From Streptomyces misionensis (GTDB lineage Bacteria > Actinomycetota > Actinomycetes > Streptomycetales > Streptomycetaceae): a DNA stretch of 64,000 bases. The notes beneath the pieces are model-generated. The model was given only the letters and a program-made list of their open reading frames with translations. It searched no databases and had not been told where the DNA came from. The stretch's first letter is position 1. Each line of letters begins with the position of its first letter. The stretch is from the NCBI RefSeq assembly GCF_900104815.1, contig NZ_FNTD01000004.1, forward strand, positions 4,604,501-4,668,500, given 5' to 3'. Below are positions 32,497 to 43,894 of this stretch, piece by piece. The position numbers and the translations under genes are program-made.

Positions 32497-33420
32497 ATGA
32501 CGCTCACGACGAGCAAGCCCACCGTGGCCATCCTGGGCGCGGGAGGCGTCGGCGGTCTGCTGGCCGCCCTGCTGTCCCGCTCCGGCCACCGGGTCGTCTG
32601 CCTGGCCCGCGAGGCCACGGCCGACGCCCTGCGCGACGGCGGGATCGAGGTCCGCAGCCGGCGGTTCGGCGACTTCCGGGCCGCGGTGGAGGCGGACACC
32701 GAACTGCGCGAGCCGGTGGACGCCTGCCTGATCACCGTGAAGCACACCACGCTGGACGACGCGCTCGCCCGGGTGACGCCCGCCGCGCTCGGCGACGCCC
32801 TGGTCGTGCCGTTCCTGAACGGCGTCGAGCACCCCGCCGTCCTGCGCGCCCGCTACGGTGCCGACCGGGTGGCCGCCGCGGCGATCCGGGTGGAGTCCAC
32901 CCGCCTGCCGTCCGACGGCACCGGGCCGGTCGTGATCGAACACGGCAGCCCGTTCGCCGAGATCGACCTGGCCGCCGGCCCGGCCGGCCACGCCCGCCTC
33001 GAAACCCTCGCGAAGGCGCTGTCGGAGGCGGGGACGACGGCCCGGGTGGTGGCGGACGAGACCAGGACACTGTGGGAGAAGATGTCCTTCCTCGCCCCCT
33101 TCGCGCTGCTCACCACCCGGTACGGCCTTCCGCTCGGCGAGGCCCGCACCCGCCACCGGGAGGAGCTGGAGGGCCTGGTCGCGGAGACCGCCGCGGTGAG
33201 CCGCGCCTGCGGGTGCCCCGTCGACCCCGCCGGCGCCCTGGCGCGCTACGACGCCTTCCCGCCCGAGACCAAGTCCTCCATGCAGCGCGACGCGGAGGCG
33301 GGCCGGCCCCTGGAGCTCGACGCCATCGGCGGCGCACTGCTGCGGGCCGCCGACCGCCACGGCGTACCGGTGCCGGTGACGACGAGGCTGGTACGGGAGA
33401 TCGCGGCGGCCGGGCACTAG
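32497..33420 (+). CDS. 2-dehydropantoate 2-reductase family protein (PanE/ApbA-like)
   Basis: 307-residue NADP-dependent reductase. The N-terminal Rossmann motif is ILGAGGVGGLLAALL; the conserved ITVKHTTLDDAL and PFLNGVEH follow, and the helical C-terminal domain ends with EKMSFLAPFALLT and a substrate-site segment PPETKSSMQRD. These fit ketopantoate reductase, which makes pantoate for coenzyme A, but paralogues act on other 2-keto acids, so the symbol panE is not assigned. GAGAGGA precedes the ATG. A terminator follows directly. Confidence 0.8.
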   Translation: MTLTTSKPTVAILGAGGVGGLLAALLSRSGHRVVCLAREATADALRDGGIEVRSRRFGDFRAAVEADTELREPVDACLITVKHTTLDDALARVTPAALGDALVVPFLNGVEHPAVLRARYGADRVAAAAIRVESTRLPSDGTGPVVIEHGSPFAEIDLAAGPAGHARLETLAKALSEAGTTARVVADETRTLWEKMSFLAPFALLTTRYGLPLGEARTRHREELEGLVAETAAVSRACGCPVDPAGALARYDAFPPETKSSMQRDAEAGRPLELDAIGGALLRAADRHGVPVPVTTRLVREIAAAGH

Positions 33421-33426
33421 TCGGGC

Positions 33427-33459
33427 GGGGCCCGGCGGTGATCATCGCCGGGCCCCTTT
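33427..33459 (+). terminator. Intrinsic terminator after the PanE-like gene
   Basis: Perfect 11-bp arms GGGGCCCGGCG (33427-33437) and CGCCGGGCCCC (33446-33456), 8-base loop, followed by TTT. It begins 7 bases after the stop codon. Confidence 0.85.
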
Positions 33460-33583
33460 CCCTCGCCTGGAATCGCACTGGTGTTCGCGAGTTGTGGATA
33501 ACTCCGGGACTGTCGGTGCGGCCCCCTATCGTTGAGGCAGTGGTCGAAGGGCGGCACGCGGGGGACCGGCGGGGGACAGGACG

Positions 33584-35575
<1,992 letters not shown>

Positions 35576-36061
35576 CGGCCTCCCCTCCCGCCTCCGCTGC
35601 GTGACGGAGCGGGCCGGTCCGTCGGCCCGGCCCGCTCGGACTCGCCTGCCGCTCCGCCACCGGCCGCCCGTGCCGGGGCGCAGCGAGGCGACTCGACGGT
35701 CCGCACGGCCTCGCGGCGCCCGCGCCATAGCGGTCGACCACCCCGAACAGCCCAGGCACAGCCCACGAGATCCGGCGTGCCGCGCGCCGGCGTGCCCACG
35801 ACGTCACCGCCGGGCCACACCCGAACCCCGGCGCCCGCCACGCCGTCGACCTGTGCCCCGCGCCACCGGCGGGCGACGAGCTTCCACCACACCCGCAACG
35901 GCCGCCTCCGAAGGCACCTCACGAAGTCACCGGCAACGGTGACTGCTTAGTGACACGCGGGTCCGCCGACCTGCATCCTGTGCGGGACCCCGCCGGCGCC
36001 TCCGAGCCGACCGCGCACCGCTCCGCTCGGAGGCGCAACCGAGCTGAATTGGAGTACTCCC
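35576..36061. other. 486-base intergenic region between recQ and pntA
   Basis: No credible gene: the open frames here have Arg- and Pro-rich low-complexity products. It holds the recQ terminator (35607-35637) and an inverted repeat GTCACCG/CGGTGAC at 35926-35943 followed by a further GTGACAC at 35953. A GGAG site at 36051-36054 serves pntA. The pnt promoter must lie in the right half, but I see no strong -10/-35 pair. Confidence 0.6.
35607..35637 (+). terminator. Terminator after recQ
   Basis: Perfect 11-bp arms GAGCGGGCCGG (35607-35617) and CCGGCCCGCTC (35627-35637) with a 9-base loop, 32 bases past the recQ stop. Confidence 0.8.
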
Positions 36062-37603
36062 ATGCGCATTGGAGTCCCTCGCGAACCAGCAGGGGAGACA
36101 CGCGTCGCCGCGACACCGGCGACGGTCGGACAACTGACGGCACTCGGGTACGACGTGCTCGTCGAGTCGGGGGCCGGGGCACTCTCCGCCTTCGCCGACG
36201 CGGCGTACGAGGAGGCAGGGGCGCGGATCGGCACGGGCGAGGAGGCGTGGGGCGCCGACATCGTCTTCCGGGTCAACGGCCCGTCGATGGACGAGGTGGG
36301 CAAGCCGAAGGACGGCGCCACCCTGATCTCCACACTCGCGCCGGCCCTCAACCCCGAACTGGTCGACGCGCTCGCGGCGAGACCGATCACGGTGCTGGCG
36401 ATGGACGCGGTGCCGCGCATCAGCCGCGCCCAGTCGCTGGACGTGCTCTCGTCCATGGCCAACATCGCCGGCTACCGGGCGGTGGTCGAGGCGGCCCACG
36501 AGTTCGGCCGCTTCTTCACCGGCCAGGTGACCGCCGCGGGCAAGGTGCCGCCGGCGAAGGTGCTCGTCGCCGGCGCGGGTGTGGCCGGTCTGGCCGCGAT
36601 CGGCGCGGCCTCGTCGCTGGGCGCGGTGGTGCGCGCGACCGACCCCCGCCCGGAGGTGGCCGATCAGGTGAAGTCGCTGGGCGGCGAGTACCTCCCGGTG
36701 GTGGTCGAGGAGGAGGCGCAGCGGTCGTCCGACGGCTATGCGAAGGCCACCTCGGACCGCTACAACGAGGCCGCGGCGAAGCTCTACTCCGAGCAGGCCG
36801 CGGACGTCGACATCATCATCACCACCGCGCTGATCCCGGGGCGCCCGGCACCGCGGCTGATCACGGCCGCCGACGTGGCGAGCATGAAGCCGGGCTCCGT
36901 GATCGTCGACATGGCCGCCGGCATGGGCGGCAACGTCGAGGGCAGCGAACCCGGGCAGCGGATCGTCACCGGCAACGGCGTGGTCATCCTCGGCTACACC
37001 GACCTCGCCGGCCGTCTGCCCACCCAGGCCTCGCAGTTGTACGGGACCAACCTGGTCAACCTGATGAAGCTGCTCACCCCGGGCAAGGACGGCAAGACCG
37101 TGCTCGACCTCGACGACGTCGTGCAGCGCGGCATCACCGTGGTCAAGGACGGCGAGAAGCTCTGGCCGCCGCCGCCCGTGCAGGTCTCGGCGGCGCCCGC
37201 CGCCGAGCCGCGGCCGGCCCCCGAGGCACCCGCCAAGGAAAAGAAGGCGCCGATGGACGCCGGCACCAGGGTCGCCCTGACCCTGGCCGGCATCCTCGTC
37301 TTCGGGCTGGTGGTCGCCTTCGCCCCGGCGCCGCTGCCGCAGCACTTCACCGTGCTGATGCTCGCGATCGTCATCGGCTACTACGTGATCGGCAAGGTCC
37401 ACCACGCCCTGCACACCCCGCTGATGAGCGTCACCAACGCCATCTCCGGCGTCGTCGTCGTGGGCGCGCTGCTGAAGGTGTGGTTCCCCGACCACCTCAT
37501 GCAGGCGCTCGGGGTCCTCGCCGTCCTGCTCGCCTCCATCAACATCTTCGGTGGCTTCGCGGTGACCCGCCGCATGCTCGCCATGTTCAGCAGGGGGAAC
37601 TGA
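36062..37603 (+). CDS. pntA: NAD(P) transhydrogenase subunit alpha
   Basis: Proton-translocating transhydrogenase, NAD(H)-binding and membrane part, moving hydride from NADH to NADP+. The 513-residue protein has the E. coli PntA layout: AlaDH/PNT N-terminal domain opening [22 protein letters not shown]-binding fold with [17 protein letters not shown] near 170, a Pro/Ala linker (about 380-400), and four C-terminal membrane helices. GGAG seven bases upstream. Gap of 4 bases to pntB. It gives the cell a link between its NADH pool (used by Nuo) and NADPH. Confidence 0.94.
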   Translation: MRIGVPREPAGETRVAATPATVGQLTALGYDVLVESGAGALSAFADAAYEEAGARIGTGEEAWGADIVFRVNGPSMDEVGKPKDGATLISTLAPALNPELVDALAARPITVLAMDAVPRISRAQSLDVLSSMANIAGYRAVVEAAHEFGRFFTGQVTAAGKVPPAKVLVAGAGVAGLAAIGAASSLGAVVRATDPRPEVADQVKSLGGEYLPVVVEEEAQRSSDGYAKATSDRYNEAAAKLYSEQAADVDIIITTALIPGRPAPRLITAADVASMKPGSVIVDMAAGMGGNVEGSEPGQRIVTGNGVVILGYTDLAGRLPTQASQLYGTNLVNLMKLLTPGKDGKTVLDLDDVVQRGITVVKDGEKLWPPPPVQVSAAPAAEPRPAPEAPAKEKKAPMDAGTRVALTLAGILVFGLVVAFAPAPLPQHFTVLMLAIVIGYYVIGKVHHALHTPLMSVTNAISGVVVVGALLKVWFPDHLMQALGVLAVLLASINIFGGFAVTRRMLAMFSRGN

Positions 37604-37607
37604 CGAC

Positions 37608-39083
37608 ATGACCGTCTCCGCCATGGCCACCGCGGCGTACATCATCGCCGCGCTGCTCTTCATCCTCAGCCTCGCCGGACTGTCCAGACACGAAAGCGCC
37701 CGGCAGGGCTGGGTCTACGGCGTCGCCGGCATGGGCGTCGCCCTGGTCGCCACCATCGTCCACGTCATCGAGGACGGCCACGACCAGGCCGGCGACAACA
37801 GCACGCTCGGCATCGTCCTGATGTTCGTCGCCGTCCTGGTCGGCGCGGTGATCGGCCTGTGGCGTGCCCGGATCGTCCGGATGACCGGCATGCCCGAGCT
37901 GATCGCGCTGCTGCACTCCTTCGTCGGTCTGGCCGCCGTGCTGATCGGCTGGGTCGGCCACCGCGAGGGCCTGCTGGCCCGCGCACCGTCCGAGTCGCCG
38001 ATCTCGCTGTGGCACATCCACAACGCCGAGATCGCCATCGGCGTCTTCATCGGCGCGGTCACCTTCACCGGCTCGATCGTGGCCAACCTCAAGCTCTCGG
38101 CGCGGATCAAGGGCGCCCCGCTGATGCTGCCGGGCAAGAACCTCATCAACGTGGGCGCGCTCGTCGTCTTCGCGGGACTCACCGCGGCCTACGTCGTCGT
38201 CTCCCACGACCGGACCGACGGCACGGGCACGCTCGTCCTCGGGCTGATCACCCTGGTCGCCCTGGCCCTGGGCTGGCACCTGGTCGCCTCCATCGGCGGC
38301 GGTGACATGCCGGTCGTGGTCTCGATGCTCAACAGCTACTCCGGCTGGGCCGCGGCGGCCTCGGGCTTCCTGCTCGACAACGACCTGCTGATCGTCACCG
38401 GCGCCCTGGTCGGCTCCTCCGGTGCCTACCTCTCCTACATCATGTGCAAGGCGATGAACCGGTCGTTCATCTCGGTCATCGCCGGCGGCTTCGGCATCGA
38501 GGCCACGGCCTCCGACGGCGGCGCGCACGGCGAGCACCGCGAGATCTCGGCCGAGGAGACCGCCGAACTGCTGGCCACCGCGTCGAGCGTGGTCATCACG
38601 CCGGGCTACGGCATGGCCGTCGCCCAGGCGCAGTACCCGGTGGCCGAGCTGACCCGCCTGCTGCGCGAGCGCGGTGTCGACGTCCGCTTCGGCGTCCACC
38701 CCGTCGCCGGGCGGCTCCCCGGGCACATGAACGTGCTGCTGGCGGAGGCGAAGGTGCCCTACGACATCGTGCTGGAGATGGACGAGATCAACGACGACCT
38801 GGCCGAGACCGACGTCGTCCTGGTCATCGGCGCCAACGACACCGTCAACCCGGCCGCGGCCGAGGACCCCGCCAGCCCGATCGCCGGCATGCCGGTGCTG
38901 CGGGTCTGGGAGGCGCGGAACGTCGTCGTCTTCAAGCGCTCCATGGCCACCGGTTACGCGGGCGTGCAGAACCCGCTGTTCTTCCGGGAGAACTCCCAGA
39001 TGCTCTTCGGCGACGCCAAGACACGGGTCGACGACATCGTGGGGGCACTCTCCGCGGCCCGGACGGCGCACGCCGCGGTGTAG
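37608..39083 (+). CDS. pntB: NAD(P) transhydrogenase subunit beta
   Basis: Partner of PntA: membrane domain followed by the NADP(H)-binding domain. The 491-residue product has eight or nine helices in the first 270 residues, including [16 protein letters not shown] and [20 protein letters not shown], then the NADP fold with the family sequence [16 protein letters not shown] and [18 protein letters not shown]. The closing [17 protein letters not shown] is the NADP-binding loop. A terminator follows 37 bases downstream. Confidence 0.94.
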   Translation: MTVSAMATAAYIIAALLFILSLAGLSRHESARQGWVYGVAGMGVALVATIVHVIEDGHDQAGDNSTLGIVLMFVAVLVGAVIGLWRARIVRMTGMPELIALLHSFVGLAAVLIGWVGHREGLLARAPSESPISLWHIHNAEIAIGVFIGAVTFTGSIVANLKLSARIKGAPLMLPGKNLINVGALVVFAGLTAAYVVVSHDRTDGTGTLVLGLITLVALALGWHLVASIGGGDMPVVVSMLNSYSGWAAAASGFLLDNDLLIVTGALVGSSGAYLSYIMCKAMNRSFISVIAGGFGIEATASDGGAHGEHREISAEETAELLATASSVVITPGYGMAVAQAQYPVAELTRLLRERGVDVRFGVHPVAGRLPGHMNVLLAEAKVPYDIVLEMDEINDDLAETDVVLVIGANDTVNPAAAEDPASPIAGMPVLRVWEARNVVVFKRSMATGYAGVQNPLFFRENSQMLFGDAKTRVDDIVGALSAARTAHAAV

Positions 39084-39120
39084 TCCGACGCGCTTCTCCC
39101 CGCGCACGTGACGCTTCGTC

Positions 39121-39150
39121 AGGGCCCGGCGGCACAGGTCGCCGGGCCCT
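39121..39150. terminator. Bidirectional terminator between pntB and the M56 protease gene
   Basis: Perfect 11-bp arms AGGGCCCGGCG (39121-39131) and CGCCGGGCCCT (39140-39150), 8-base loop, between two convergent genes. Confidence 0.8.
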
Positions 39151-39163
39151 CGTCACGGCCGGT

Positions 39164-40102
39164 TCAGGACAGCGCCGTCAGGCCCGGCGCGAAGGTGATC
39201 AGCAGCGGCAGGAGCGGCACCAGCGCGGCCACCGTGGTGGTCAGGGCCCGGTGGCGGCGCAGCAGCCGAGGGGGCGGCTCCAGCAGGCGGTCCACCCGCT
39301 CGCCCAGCAGCCGGCGGCTGGAGGCGCAGGACAGGACGCCCCGGTGCTGGTTGAGCTCGATCAGCGCGAGGGCGGTGGTCAGATGGCCGCAGCGCCGGGA
39401 GGCGGCGTCGTCGGCGGCCAGTTCCACCAGGCGGTGCGTCTGGTCGCGGAAGTGGGCGAAGAGCGGCACCCGGGGGAAGCCCGCGGCGAGCGCGGCGGAC
39501 AGGTGCAGCAGCCAGTCGTGGTGGGCGCGCGCGTGGCCGCGTTCATGGGTGAGGACGGCGTCCAGCTGACGGCCGGTGAGCCGGTGCAGCGCCCCGGTGG
39601 TCACCACCAGCTGCGGGGGGTGCCCCGGCATCCACCAGGCGTCCGGGTACTCGTCCTCCAGGACCAGCATCGGGCCGCGCGCGGCCGGCAGCCCGGCCGG
39701 CAGATCCGGCGCCCGCTCCCGCAGTTGGGCCCGGGCCTGGCCCCGGCTGCGGCGGGCCTCCACCAGTTCCCGGCCGAGCATCGCGGTCGTCCAGGCCGCC
39801 CCGCAGGCCAGCCCCACGGTGAGCAGGGCGGCCCACACCGGGGCCGCGGAGAGGTCGTAGGCCGCCGTGACGGCGGGCGGCGCGGGGGCGAACACATGGT
39901 CGCGCACGGTGCGGAAGACGGCCGCGGCGCCGAGGGTCAGCCCGGCCAGACAGCACAGCAGGACGGTGGCGACCAGGCACTGCCACACCCACAGCGCGAC
40001 CACGGGTTCCCGTTCGGGCCAGTCGGCCCGGGTCAGCGCGCGCGGTGCCGGTACGGCCGCCGTCAGGGCGACGACGCTCAGCAGGAGCAGGCAGACGGTC
40101 AT
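39164..40102 (-). CDS. M56 family membrane zinc metalloprotease (BlaR1-like protease domain)
   Basis: 312-residue membrane peptidase with predicted helices near residues 1-15, 35-60, 85-110 and 285-305. The zinc-binding HExxH is HERGH (His186, Glu187, His190) in VLTHERGHARAHHDWLLH, and VELAADDAASRR probably supplies the third ligand. The fold is the protease part of BlaR1/MecR1 without a penicillin-binding sensor. Such genes normally sit next to a BlaI/MecI repressor gene; none is seen here. ATG start preceded by GGAG at seven bases. Confidence 0.85.
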   Translation of the reverse strand: MTVCLLLLSVVALTAAVPAPRALTRADWPEREPVVALWVWQCLVATVLLCCLAGLTLGAAAVFRTVRDHVFAPAPPAVTAAYDLSAAPVWAALLTVGLACGAAWTTAMLGRELVEARRSRGQARAQLRERAPDLPAGLPAARGPMLVLEDEYPDAWWMPGHPPQLVVTTGALHRLTGRQLDAVLTHERGHARAHHDWLLHLSAALAAGFPRVPLFAHFRDQTHRLVELAADDAASRRCGHLTTALALIELNQHRGVLSCASSRRLLGERVDRLLEPPPRLLRRHRALTTTVAALVPLLPLLITFAPGLTALS

Positions 40103-40306
40103 GCCGGGGCTCCGGTTCCTGGTCCGAGAGGGGCAAGAAGGAAAGGGGCGGTGCGGTACGGGTGGTGCGGCGAGGGGCGGTGCGCGCGGGCGCCCGCCGG
40201 GGTGTGGTGCCTGTCCTCGCCAGTATGACGAAGAGGGGCGCCGCGAGTCAGGTACCGGAACACAGACCGTCCGCTCCGGCATCCGCGCGCGGCGCCCGGC
40301 GCCGGA

Positions 40307-41527
40307 TCAGGCCGACGGCACGATCCGCCCGGTGACCTCGCCGAGTCCGACGCGGGTCCCGTTCGGGCCCGGGGCCCACGCCGACAGCGTCACCACGTCG
40401 CCGTCCTCCAGGAAGGCGCGCTTGCCGTCGGGGAGGTCGAGGGGGTCGCGGCCGTTCCAGGTCAGCTCCAGCAGCGAGCCGCGCTGTCGCTCGTCGGGCC
40501 CGCTGACGGTGCCGGAGCCGTACAGGTCGCCGGTGCGCAGCGAGGCGCCGTTGACCGTCATCTGGGCGAGCTGCTGCGCGGCGGTCCAGTACATGGTGGA
40601 GAACGGCGGCTCGGACACCACGTGACCGTTGACGGCGACCGAGATCCGCAGGTCGTAGCCGCCGGGCTCGATGCCGGGGGCGGCGTCGTCCAGGTAGGGG
40701 AGCAGCGGGTGGGTGCGCTCGGGCGGGGCCGTCTTCGCGTGCTCCAGGGCCTCCAGCGGGGTGATCCACGCCGACACCGAGGTCGAGAACGACTTGCCGA
40801 GGAACGGGCCGAGGGGCACGTACTCCCAGGCCTGGATGTCCCGCGCGGACCAGTCGTTGAGCAGGCACAGCCCGAAGACGTGCTCCCGGAAGTCGCCGAG
40901 CGCGACCGGGGACCCCAGCTCGGTCGGCACGCCCACGACGAAGCCGACCTCGGCCTCGATGTCCAGCCGGATCGACGGCCCGAACACGGGCGCCGGGTCG
41001 GCGGGGCCCTTGCGCTGCCCGGAGGGCCGTACGACGTCCGTGCCCGAGACCACCACGGTGCCGGCGCGGCCGTGGTAGCCGATCGGCAGGTGCTTCCAGT
41101 TCGGGGTGAGGGAGTCCGGGGCGTCCGGGCGGAAGATCCTGCCGACGTTGCGGGCGTGGTTCTCCGAGGCGTAGAAGTCGACGTAGTCCGCGACCTCGAA
41201 GGGCAGGTGCAGGTCCACCTCGGACAGCGGGTGGAAGAGCGGCTCCAGGGTCTCGCGGTGCGCGGGGTCGGTGACCCAGGAGGTGATCGCGGCGCGCACC
41301 TCGGACCAGGCGGCGCGGCCCGCCGCGAGCAGCGGGTTGAGGGTGGGGCGGGCGAGCAGCGCGTGGTGCGGCGAGCCCAGGGCGGCGGCCGCGGCGCCCG
41401 CGTCGAGGACCTGGTCCCCGAGCCGGACGCCGACCCGGCGCTCCCGGCTGCCGGAGGGCGAGAACACGCCATAGGGAAGGTTGTGCGGACCGAAGGGGTC
41501 GCCCTCGGGGACGTCGAAGGGGGGCAT
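40307..41527 (-). CDS. fahA: Fumarylacetoacetase
   Basis: Last enzyme of tyrosine/homogentisate breakdown, splitting fumarylacetoacetate into fumarate and acetoacetate. The 406-residue product opens with the family sequence FDVPEGDPFGPHNLPYGVF and contains VDFYASENHARNVG, YHGRAGTVVVSGT, EAEVGFVVG and LLNDWSARDIQAWEY, which hold the metal and catalytic residues of the FAH fold. Length is close to that of the eukaryotic enzyme. The start is ATG 41527 with GAGG upstream; the frame extends further, but with no conserved sequence. No homogentisate dioxygenase gene lies alongside. Confidence 0.93.
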   Translation of the reverse strand: MPPFDVPEGDPFGPHNLPYGVFSPSGSRERRVGVRLGDQVLDAGAAAAALGSPHHALLARPTLNPLLAAGRAAWSEVRAAITSWVTDPAHRETLEPLFHPLSEVDLHLPFEVADYVDFYASENHARNVGRIFRPDAPDSLTPNWKHLPIGYHGRAGTVVVSGTDVVRPSGQRKGPADPAPVFGPSIRLDIEAEVGFVVGVPTELGSPVALGDFREHVFGLCLLNDWSARDIQAWEYVPLGPFLGKSFSTSVSAWITPLEALEHAKTAPPERTHPLLPYLDDAAPGIEPGGYDLRISVAVNGHVVSEPPFSTMYWTAAQQLAQMTVNGASLRTGDLYGSGTVSGPDERQRGSLLELTWNGRDPLDLPDGKRAFLEDGDVVTLSAWAPGPNGTRVGLGEVTGRIVPSA

Positions 41528-41822
41528 GGGGTACTGCCTCGCTCTCATCCGGGCCATGCATGGCGCTGTTCCATGTGGTCGGCCACACGTTACGGCCGCG
41601 ACGCGCCTTTTGGGCAGTGCCCGCCGGGGGCCGCGGCCCGCGGCCGCAGGTGCCGCCGGGCGCGCGGCACGGTCGGGGGCCCGGGCCGGTCGACCGGGGC
41701 ACGGCCGGGGCAACCCCGGTCCCCATCAGGGGCGCCACGGCGCGCACTTGGGGGCGGTCGGCACGCAAGTACGCGCGACGGCGGATGAGTCGGCGGAGTC
41801 GCGGGATCCGTATTCTCTGCTC

Positions 41823-42635
41823 ATGGCACCCTCCCCCGCGTACGCACTGATCGCCACCGACCTGGACGGGACGCTGCTGCGCGGCGACGACACCGTCTCC
41901 GAGCGCACGCTCTCGGCGCTCGCGCGGGCGGCCCGGACCGGCGCCCGGCACCTGGTGGTGACCGGCCGTCCGGCCCCCAGAGTGCGGCCGCTGCTGGCGG
42001 CCCTCGGCTGCACGGGGCTCGCGGTGTGCGGGCAGGGGGCGCAGGTCTACGACGCCGGGGCCGACCGCCTGCTGTGGTCGGTGCGGCTGGACCGGGAGCA
42101 GGCCGAGGCCGCGCTCGGCAAGATCGAGGCCGAGGTGGGGCAGGTGTACGCGGCCGTCGACCAGGACGGGGTGGAGGGGCTCACGCTGATCGAGCCGGGC
42201 TACCGGATGCCCCATCCGACGCTGCCCGCGGTGCGGGTGGGCCGGCGCGACGATCTGTGGGGAGCGCCGATCAGCAAGGTGCTGCTGCGCCACGCCACCC
42301 TGTCCGACGACGAGTTGGCGGCGGTGGCGCGCTCGGTGGTGGGACCGCTGGCCACGGTCACCATGTCGGGGCCGGGGACGGTGGAACTCCAGCCGTGCGG
42401 GGTGACCAAGGCGACCGGTCTGGCGCTGGCCGCCGAGCGGCTCGGCGTCGCCGCGGAACGCTCGCTGGCCTTCGGCGACATGCCCAACGACGTCCCGATG
42501 TTCCGGTGGGCGGCGCACGGGGTCGCCATGGCCGACGCCCATCCGGAGCTGAAGGCGGTGGCCGACGAGGTCACCGCGTCGAACGAGGACGACGGCATCG
42601 CCGTCGTCCTCGAAAGACTGTTCCCGGCGGACTGA
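41823..42635 (+). CDS. HAD-superfamily phosphatase, Cof type
   Basis: 270-residue Cof/IIB-type haloacid dehalogenase hydrolase. Motif I is IATDLDGTLL with both catalytic aspartates, motif II Thr lies in VVTGRP, motif III Lys in SKVLLRH or TKATGL, and motif IV is FGDMPNDVPMF. Members hydrolyse sugar phosphates, flavin or pyridoxal phosphates; the substrate is not predictable. A TATTCT box lies 7 bases upstream of the ATG with no ribosome binding site, suggesting a leaderless message. Divergent from fahA. Confidence 0.88.
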   Translation: MAPSPAYALIATDLDGTLLRGDDTVSERTLSALARAARTGARHLVVTGRPAPRVRPLLAALGCTGLAVCGQGAQVYDAGADRLLWSVRLDREQAEAALGKIEAEVGQVYAAVDQDGVEGLTLIEPGYRMPHPTLPAVRVGRRDDLWGAPISKVLLRHATLSDDELAAVARSVVGPLATVTMSGPGTVELQPCGVTKATGLALAAERLGVAAERSLAFGDMPNDVPMFRWAAHGVAMADAHPELKAVADEVTASNEDDGIAVVLERLFPAD

Positions 42636-42664
42636 CGGGGTGCCGTCGGCCCGCCGGGCGCCGG

Positions 42665-43150
42665 TCAGTAGGCGCTGTTGACGTTGTCCATGGAGCCGTA
42701 GCGGTGCGCCGCGTAGTTGCAGGCGGCGGTGATGTTGGCGACCGGGTCGTAGATGTTCCAGGAGGTCCCGGCCACGTGGTACGCGTTGAAGGTCGGGTCG
42801 ATCACCTGGAGCAGGCCCTTGGACGGGATGCCCTTGGCGGCGTTGGAGTCCCACAGGTTGATGGCGTTCGGGTTGCCCGAGGACTCGCGCATGATGTTGC
42901 GGTAGATGCCGTTGTAGGAGCCCGGGATGCCCTTCTGGCTCATGATCGCCAGGGACTCGCGGATCCAGCCGTCGAGGTTGTTCGGGTACCCGGCGGTGGT
43001 GACGGAGGCCGAGGCGGTGGCGGTGGCCGCGGAGGCACTGGCGGCGCCCACGAGCGGCATGGCGATCACGGCGGCGCCGGTGCCGGCGACGGCGAGCATA
43101 CGGACGACGCGGTTGGTGCGGGTGCGGCGCGACTGAACGGCAGCAGGCAT
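42665..43150 (-). CDS. Secreted transglycosylase-like (SLT domain) cell-wall hydrolase
   Basis: 161-residue exported protein. The signal peptide (RTRTNRVVRMLAVAGTGAAV, cleavage around SASA) is followed by a small lysozyme-like SLT domain with catalytic Glu89 in IMRESSGNPNAIN and the family GLLQVIDPTF. It would cleave glycan strands of peptidoglycan. GAGAGGA lies upstream of the ATG. Its leader carries a c-di-AMP riboswitch, so production is probably reduced when this second messenger is high, as for other Streptomyces wall hydrolases. Confidence 0.9.
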   Translation of the reverse strand: MPAAVQSRRTRTNRVVRMLAVAGTGAAVIAMPLVGAASASAATATASASVTTAGYPNNLDGWIRESLAIMSQKGIPGSYNGIYRNIMRESSGNPNAINLWDSNAAKGIPSKGLLQVIDPTFNAYHVAGTSWNIYDPVANITAACNYAAHRYGSMDNVNSAY

Positions 43151-43167
43151 GGGGACGTTCCTCTCCT

Positions 43168-43352
43168 ACGCCTGCGAGGTGAGCTGTCGGGTTCGGGCGG
43201 GGAGGTGCCCGGCCGTGCCCCGCGAGAGGCACGGCTTAACCCCAAGCCGTCCCGGTGCGACCGCGTGTCGCGGCATGCGCTGCGTCACGTGTGTCGTCCG
43301 GTCCGGCGACTTACCTGGGTCCCCCGCTCCTGCCGTACGAATGAGTTCGTTG
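43168..43352 (-). promoter_or_regulatory. ydaO-type cyclic-di-AMP riboswitch
   Basis: Read on the minus strand the leader contains the ydaO core elements in order: GGCAGGAGCGGGGGACCC (about 43334-43317), TTGGGGTTAAGCC (about 43246-43234), and GAACCCGACAGCTCACCTCG (43194-43175) followed by CAGGC. They correspond to the GGGGGAACC, GGGGTGAATCC and CGAATCCGACAGCTAACCTCG blocks of the class. The 3' end lies 17 bases before the transglycosylase start codon, next to its ribosome binding site. Outer boundaries are approximate because I could not fold P1. Confidence 0.85.
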
Positions 43353-43375
43353 ATGGGTGTACGGGCGGCGGCAGG

Positions 43376-43894
43376 ATTCGGCGTCCGCCCGATGGGTCGG
43401 GAACGTATGCGAGAGCACATGTCGGGAACAAGTGCCGGATTCACCTGATGAGGCATTTGACCTTGATCATTAGCCTATGGGGTACTTGATCCTTTGCGAT
43501 TGCCAACGCTCAACTCGCTTGCCGGGCAAGGCGATAGGGGGTCCCGGATGGCCGGTCGGGGGCAGGGGGCGGGTGTGGTCCAATTCACCAAATGGCAAAC
43601 TGTGTTAAATCGGGCATGAGGGATTCCGGGTATTCGTCCCCCGGTGGGGTGGAGCGGGTACTCCGCTCACCTCCGGGCTCGCGACGAAGCTCGGATTTTC
43701 CTGTTAAGTCGAAAAATGTCCGTTCTTCTCATCCGATCGAAGGGGTGCCGGATGTGCTCCGATACCGCCCGGGCTGGACGGGTGGGCGCTATCGGTGATC
43801 GAAACCGGACCGGATACGCTGACTTGAGTGATGGCAGCGACCTATCGACAAACCGTGTAATCGCCAGCAGACACCAGCAGACAGGAGACCCCTC
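43376..43894. other. 519-base AT-richer intergenic region between the riboswitch and the prenyl synthase gene
   Basis: Noticeably less GC-rich than the genes. It must contain the promoter for the riboswitch transcript leftward and that for the polyprenyl synthase rightward. Open frames of 68-99 codons exist but lack coding character. A TAGGCT box on the minus strand near 43473-43478 is a possible -10 for the leftward transcript; no matching -35 at normal spacing was found. GGAGA at 43883-43887 is the prenyl synthase ribosome binding site. Confidence 0.5.

Noticed and set aside
35601..35942. A 113-codon open frame between recQ and pntA
   Set aside because: Starts inside the recQ terminator and encodes Arg/Pro-rich sequence with no ribosome binding site.
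43149..43456. Open frames of 96-99 codons on both strands over the riboswitch
   Set aside because: The conserved riboswitch blocks explain the sequence; no protein features.
43592..43798. A 68-codon plus-strand open frame in the AT-richer gap
   Set aside because: No ribosome binding site or codon bias, and overlapping frames of similar length suggest chance.
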